A DNA stretch of 6,997 nucleotides from an uncultured Thermoanaerobacteraceae bacterium. Its GTDB lineage: Bacteria > Bacillota > DSM-12270 > Thermacetogeniales > Thermacetogeniaceae. The stretch covers positions 1 to 6,997 of the forward strand of contig CALGIY010000039.1 of NCBI GenBank assembly GCA_937914965.1, read 5' to 3'. Every line of letters starts with the position of its first letter. Positions within the stretch are counted from its first letter, which is position 1. The position numbers were made by a program, and so were the translations under genes. Shown here in pieces: positions 3,709-6,997 of the stretch. The notes under the pieces were generated by a model that saw nothing but the letters and a program-made list of their open reading frames with translations, was not told the origin of the DNA and did not search any database.

Positions 3709-5109
3709 TTAAACCAGTCCTAGGAGGAAGGCGAGTTGTGCTACAACTAGGGTCACGATGATGGCTACTCCCAGGGGCATTAAGGCTGAGAAAATGGTCC
3801 ATTTGATGCTTTTTGTTTCCTTATAAATGGTCAGCAGGGTTGTGCCGCAGGGGTAGTGAAGGAGCGAGAAGAGCATCATTGACAGTGCGGTAAGCCAGGT
3901 CCAGCCGTTATCCACCAGCAGCATTCTGAGGGCATTCAAACTGTCCAGTTCCAGCATGGCCCCCGCTGAGACATAACTCATGATCATAATCGGTAACACG
4001 ATCTCGTTGGCAGGGAGACCCAGGATAAAGGCCATCAGTATGATGCCGTCTAAACCGAGAAGATGGGCGAAGGGATCCAGCCAACCAGCTAGATGCCCGA
4101 TGATGCTGAGGTCACCGATATAGATATTGGCCAGGATCCAGGTGATGGCACCTGCTGGGGCGGCTACCACCACAGCTCGTGTGAGCACAAAAATGGTCCG
4201 GTCAAGCAGTGAGCGGACGAGGATTCTGCCGACTTGGGGCTTGCGGTAAGGCGGCAGTTCCAGTGTAAAAAAAGATGGTATCCCTTTCAGAACGGTTTTT
4301 GACAGCAGCCAGGACATCAGTAGGGTGATCGCTATACCTACCAGGACCAGGGCAACCACCATCACCGTTGCTGCAGCTGTACTGTAGGCGGCGGCTACTG
4401 CACCCCCCATGAAGACCATCGACAGGGTGATCAGGGTGGGAAAACGCCCGTTGCAGGGAACAAAGTTATTTGTCAGTATGGCAATCAGCCGTTCCCGGGG
4501 GGATTCGATGATCCGGCAGGAAATCACCCCGGCCGCATTGCATCCAAACCCCATGCACATCGTCAGTGCCTGCTTTCCATGAGTACATGCCTTCTTGAAA
4601 TAGCGGTCCAGGTTAAAGGCCACCCGGGGCAGGTACCCTAGGTCTTCTAATAATGTAAACAAGGGGAAGAAGATGGCCATGGGAGGCAGCATTACCGACA
4701 CAACCCAGGCCAAGCTGCGGTACATTCCCAGCACCAGGACACCGTGCAGCCAGTCAGGAGCACCAACCAACAGAAAGAACTTTGTGAGCTGTTCTTCAAA
4801 CCAGAAAAGTCCTACAGCAAGCATTTGTGACGGATAGTTGGCCCCGGTGACTGTCAACCAGAGGACTGCTCCCAAGAGAATCAGCATGATGGGGATGCCC
4901 AGCATGCGGGATGTGAGCACATTGTCAATTTTTTGGTCCAATTCTGTTCTTCGTTCGTATTGATGGTGGACGACCTTCCCGGCAATGGTCTCAGCACAGC
5001 TGTAAATGCTGCTGACAATGGAGTCCCGTATTTCCTGTCTCTTTTTGGAGTATTTTTCACTGTCGATTTCAGAAAGAAGGGAGGCCAGGGAATGGTTTAC
5101 CGCTCCCAT
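3709..5109 (-). CDS. feoB: FeoB membrane-domain protein (permease half of a split ferrous iron transporter)
   Basis: A 466-residue protein equal to the C-terminal part of FeoB. Residues 1-60 are helical and correspond to the end of the GDI/linker region ('RRTELDQKIDNVLTSRMLGIP' is the usual lead-in to the first membrane helix). Two Gate-type cores follow. The first contains GFGCN at 187-191 and VPCNGRFP at 217-224; the second contains LPANEIV at 365-371 and HYPCGTT at 418-424. These cysteine-containing motifs correspond to conserved FeoB pore motifs, in variant form ('ANE' where many FeoBs have 'AKE'). It would carry Fe2+ across the membrane. The ATG at 5109 has AAGGAGG 7 bases upstream, inside the end of the G-domain gene, with a 13-base overlap, so it is translated as a separate, coupled polypeptide. 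'Nucleoside recognition domain protein' would be a common generic name. Confidence 0.9.
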   Translation of the reverse strand: MGAVNHSLASLLSEIDSEKYSKKRQEIRDSIVSSIYSCAETIAGKVVHHQYERRTELDQKIDNVLTSRMLGIPIMLILLGAVLWLTVTGANYPSQMLAVGLFWFEEQLTKFFLLVGAPDWLHGVLVLGMYRSLAWVVSVMLPPMAIFFPLFTLLEDLGYLPRVAFNLDRYFKKACTHGKQALTMCMGFGCNAAGVISCRIIESPRERLIAILTNNFVPCNGRFPTLITLSMVFMGGAVAAAYSTAAATVMVVALVLVGIAITLLMSWLLSKTVLKGIPSFFTLELPPYRKPQVGRILVRSLLDRTIFVLTRAVVVAAPAGAITWILANIYIGDLSIIGHLAGWLDPFAHLLGLDGIILMAFILGLPANEIVLPIMIMSYVSAGAMLELDSLNALRMLLVDNGWTWLTALSMMLFSLLHYPCGTTLLTIYKETKSIKWTIFSALMPLGVAIIVTLVVAQLAFLLGLV

Positions 5110-5888
5110 GCCGCTGCCTCCTTCTTCAGAACAACCCCCTTTAATTCTTCCTCCAGGGGATCACAGAGAGTCTCGATGATGCTGGTATCGCCCTCCAGTA
5201 GACGCAGGGCGACCCAGCGGTGATTCACCCATTGGGGAAGAAATGCCTGGATTTTTGTCGCCAGTTCTGCTGCGGCATGCTCCACATCTGGTTCATAGGT
5301 GACCAGCCGTGGAGAGGTTTTAACCGCACCTGCTGCCAGATCTAAAATTGCATCTTTTAGATCTTTTAGGCCGATACCATCCCGTGCAGTGGTGGGGATA
5401 CAGGGCACACCCAGTTCTCTGGAAAGAGCCGCAGCATCCACTTTGATCTTCCTTCTCCTGGCTTCATCCATCAGGTTGATGCAGACCACAACTCTTGGGG
5501 AAATCTCCATCACCTGCAGCACTAAGTTCAGGTTTCGTTCCAGGCAGGTGGCATCTGTTACTACAACGATGGCATCAGGGCGGCCGAGGCAGATGAAGTC
5601 CCGGGCTACCTGTTCATCAGCTGATGTTGCCAGCAGGGAATAGGTTCCTGGGAGATCCACGAGCAGGATCTTTTTATTCCTGTGACAAAAAGTCCCCTCA
5701 GCTCTTAGGACCGTTTTACCCGGCCAATTGCCGGTATGCTGTTTCAACCCTGTTAGAGCATTGAACACCGTACTCTTCCCCGTATTGGGGTTTCCTGCTA
5801 GAGCAACCACCAACTGATCTGGCTGTGTTTTCAGGCCGAAGGCTTCATAAAATGCGTTTATTCCACACGATTGATCTATAAGTTCCAT
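5097..5888 (-). CDS. feoB: FeoB G-domain protein (GTPase half of a split ferrous iron transporter)
   Basis: A 263-residue protein with all G motifs: G1 GNPNTGKST at 32-40, the switch I region NWPGKT at 54-59, G3 DLPG at 78-81, G4 NLMD at 138-141 and a G5-like TTARDG at 166-171. The helical GDI-type region follows ('HRWVALRLLEGD' at 223-234), then the protein stops at the point where intact FeoB would continue into the membrane. It should bind and hydrolyse GTP and gate the partner encoded next. GGAGG lies 9 bases before the ATG. It begins 23 bases after feoA. The two halves together give 729 residues, a normal FeoB length, so no domain is missing. A sequencing frameshift is possible but is argued against by the dedicated RBS of the second gene. 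Confidence 0.92.
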   Translation of the reverse strand: MELIDQSCGINAFYEAFGLKTQPDQLVVALAGNPNTGKSTVFNALTGLKQHTGNWPGKTVLRAEGTFCHRNKKILLVDLPGTYSLLATSADEQVARDFICLGRPDAIVVVTDATCLERNLNLVLQVMEISPRVVVCINLMDEARRRKIKVDAAALSRELGVPCIPTTARDGIGLKDLKDAILDLAAGAVKTSPRLVTYEPDVEHAAAELATKIQAFLPQWVNHRWVALRLLEGDTSIIETLCDPLEEELKGVVLKKEAAAWER

Positions 5889-5911
5889 CTTTCTTATCCT
5901 CCATGACGGTT

Positions 5912-6151
5912 CTAGTCAGTTTGAATTAAAATTTGGTTTGCGTCTTCATTGCGCAGGGCAATAATCGCTCCCCTGATGTTAAAGGCAGCTGGATCTCCTG
6001 CTGGGCTGCGGCGGATCGCCTCTACCCATGACCCCGTCACCAATCCCAGATCCAGCAGATGGCGTCTGATAAGCCCCTGGGCTGTTAGAGAGGCAACCTT
6101 TCCAGATGCTCCATTGGGAAGCTGTGAAAGTGGCACAATAGTTCTTGACAT
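5912..6151 (-). CDS. feoA: FeoA, ferrous iron transport accessory protein (SH3-like)
   Basis: A 79-residue cytoplasmic protein of typical FeoA length. The motif LLDLGLVTGSWVEAIRRSPAG, followed by 'DPAAFNIRGAIIALR', is the diagnostic FeoA core, which folds as an SH3-like barrel thought to assist FeoB, probably at its G-domain. The ATG at 6151 is supported by AAAGGAGG 9 bases upstream. It is the first gene of the feo operon and is followed by the FeoB G-domain gene after 23 bases. No FeoC is present. Iron control is suggested by the inverted repeat at 6220-6233. Confidence 0.92.
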   Translation of the reverse strand: MSRTIVPLSQLPNGASGKVASLTAQGLIRRHLLDLGLVTGSWVEAIRRSPAGDPAAFNIRGAIIALRNEDANQILIQTD

Positions 6152-6219
6152 TGGATCAACCTCCTTTTATATTGGATGAGTTGGTTTTTTCAGTCTTTTA
6201 GTAGCAGTGGGTAACAAAA

Positions 6220-6233
6220 TTAGCCGTGGCTAA
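6220..6233. promoter_or_regulatory. Perfect TTAGCC-N2-GGCTAA inverted repeat, candidate metal-repressor operator of feoAB
   Basis: TTAGCC at 6220-6225 and GGCTAA at 6228-6233 are perfect 6-bp arms, followed by GTTAGG. The composition recalls DtxR/IdeR-type boxes (TTAGGTTAG-CTAACCTAA). It lies about 70 bases upstream of the feoA ATG and about 10 bases after a possible minus-strand -10 (TATAAA, 6249-6244), so a bound repressor would block transcription. The -10 has no good -35. It does not resemble a Fur box. Confidence 0.5.
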
Positions 6234-6514
6234 GTTAGGGATTTTTATAGTAATATATTCTTTCCGGCGTTTTGGGTGCCTGTCCGGCGAACTGATCTCT
6301 GCAATTTATGTTGCCTTGGGAACTAGCAACAAAATAAAGTTGGTTATGCAGGAAATGGTTTCTATTTGTCGTAATGGTCACTATAGTAGTGTGTTGCTTC
6401 TGGGTTCACCTATATGTTAGAATTGTCGGCAAGTTTTGACATATTGGGCAAATGCGAAAGGCTGGGTAGGTAAATGGGGGTTCTTGAGGAAATGTTTTGG
6501 GGGAGACCGAAGAT
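6234..6514. other. Divergent intergenic region between feoA and the L,D-transpeptidase gene
   Basis: Apart from the promoter candidates, I see only a TGTTGC/GCAACA stem (about 6309-6331) without a T-tail. Two open frames of 64 and 76 codons (6226-6420 plus; 6406-6636 minus) lack RBSs and recognisable domains; the second is the complement of the start of the transpeptidase gene. Confidence 0.5.
6394..6423 (+). promoter_or_regulatory. Weak candidate promoter for the L,D-transpeptidase gene
   Basis: TTGCTT at 6394-6399 and TAGAAT at 6418-6423 with an 18-bp spacer. The -10 matches five of six consensus bases, the -35 only three. It would give a leader of about 85 bases. A TTGACA at 6435-6440 lacks a suitably spaced -10. 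An alternative sigma factor could be used instead. Confidence 0.22.
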
Positions 6515-6997
6515 ATGATGAGAAAAATGACCAATGTTGCGTTTATTTTGATAATTGGAATTTTAATTGTTGTCGGTATTACCTTTGACGGAAAAAGGGC
6601 AATTTCCCAGGGGATCGATGAACAAAATGCAAGCATTCTAAGCGATTCTATTGTTACTGCACCTCAAACCAAAGAAACGCAAAAAGAGTCACATACTGAG
6701 CTTGCTATTAGAAAATATACAAACCATAGAAAAAGTGTACAGATTGCCCAAACGGATCAACCTACAAAGCCAAAGACACAAACGAATCGATCTGGTCCCA
6801 AAAAGCAGTATTATCAGGCGAAACCATTCAAAATTGATGTTAGTATTGGCGAGCAAAAGGTGCGAATCTATAAAGATAATGATGTTTTACAGGAATTCAC
6901 AGTGTCTACCGGATCTGATAACTGTACACCGTTGGGTACCTTCACTATCCAGACCAAGGGAGAATGGTTTTTTAGTGAAAAGTATCAACAGGGAGGC
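6515..6997 (+). CDS. Membrane-anchored L,D-transpeptidase (YkuD family), N-terminal part, runs off the right edge
   Basis: 161 codons are present and open to the window end. Residues 7-23 form a single membrane anchor or uncleaved signal (FILIIGILIVVGITF). Residues about 25-104 form a polar, low-complexity linker rich in K, Q and T, suited to crossing the outer face of the membrane into the wall. From about 105 the YkuD fold begins: 'FKIDVSIGEQKVRIYKDND', then 'VSTGSDNCTPLGTFTIQ' and 'GEWFFSEKYQQGG'. Members cross-link peptidoglycan through a catalytic cysteine in an HGC motif, which lies beyond the window, so activity cannot be confirmed. The start is ATG at 6515 (a second ATG follows at once) with GGGGGAG 9 bases upstream. 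The gene is more A/T-rich than the feo genes and is transcribed divergently from them. Confidence 0.88.
   Translation, partial: MMRKMTNVAFILIIGILIVVGITFDGKRAISQGIDEQNASILSDSIVTAPQTKETQKESHTELAIRKYTNHRKSVQIAQTDQPTKPKTQTNRSGPKKQYYQAKPFKIDVSIGEQKVRIYKDNDVLQEFTVSTGSDNCTPLGTFTIQTKGEWFFSEKYQQGG

Noticed and set aside
3410..3712. 100-codon plus-strand open frame
   Set aside because: It is made mostly of translated hairpin repeats, a terminator stem and a stem-loop; it has no RBS and no recognisable domain.
5905..5913. AGAACCGTC (minus strand) at the feoA-feoB junction as a further hairpin repeat
   Set aside because: Only the 9-base core matches; there are no CA/TG arms or complementarity, so chance is sufficient.
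6226..6420. 64-codon plus-strand open frame upstream of the transpeptidase
   Set aside because: No RBS; its start lies within the operator-like inverted repeat of feoA, and the peptide matches nothing I know.

Overview
The window reads as a chromosomal segment from a Gram-positive, probably clostridial bacterium (Peptococcaceae-like is my best guess; inference only). The reasons are strong GGAGG-type ribosome binding sites, an ECF sigma factor with a zinc-type anti-sigma factor, a FeoA plus split-FeoB iron transporter of a kind I associate with clostridia, a GcvH start, and dispersed short hairpins carrying the core ACCGTCCCC. Base composition is intermediate; the right-hand gene is visibly richer in A and T than the feo genes.

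Layout from left to right. Positions 1-63 hold the first 21 codons of a minus-strand gcvH (glycine cleavage H protein), with an RBS, a TATAAT box and a perfect 16-bp palindrome upstream. Positions 64-481 hold no convincing gene: they contain that promoter, two copies of the hairpin repeat (one intact, one decayed) and a strong stem-loop that probably terminates the next operon. Positions 482-3216/3237 are a four-gene minus-strand operon with overlapping or nearly touching genes, transcribed in the order ECF sigma factor, membrane-anchored zinc anti-sigma factor, duplicated multi-pass membrane protein, LiaF/DUF4097-like membrane protein. Together they look like a self-contained envelope-stress module: the anti-sigma factor would hold the sigma factor at the membrane, and the two membrane proteins would be regulated targets or sensors. 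One copy of the hairpin repeat lies inside the anti-sigma coding sequence and is translated.

Positions 3238-3708 have no gene. They contain the sigma operon leader with a split inverted repeat, three or more hairpin repeats, a likely feoB terminator read on the minus strand, a further stem-loop and an 11-bp-spaced direct repeat. Positions 3709-6151 are a minus-strand ferrous iron operon: feoA, then a FeoB G-domain gene, then a FeoB membrane-domain gene. The two halves of FeoB are separate genes overlapping by 13 bases, and the second has its own good RBS. A perfect TTAGCC-GT-GGCTAA inverted repeat upstream of feoA is a plausible operator for a DtxR-type metal repressor.

Positions 6152-6514 are a divergent intergenic region. 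From 6515 a plus-strand gene for a membrane-anchored L,D-transpeptidase (YkuD family) runs off the right edge before its catalytic motif.

The most unusual signals are the hairpin repeat family, whose arms differ between copies but stay complementary around a constant 15-base spacer, the exaptation of one copy into the anti-sigma protein, and the natural-looking two-gene FeoB. I did not find a clearly new defence or metabolic system.
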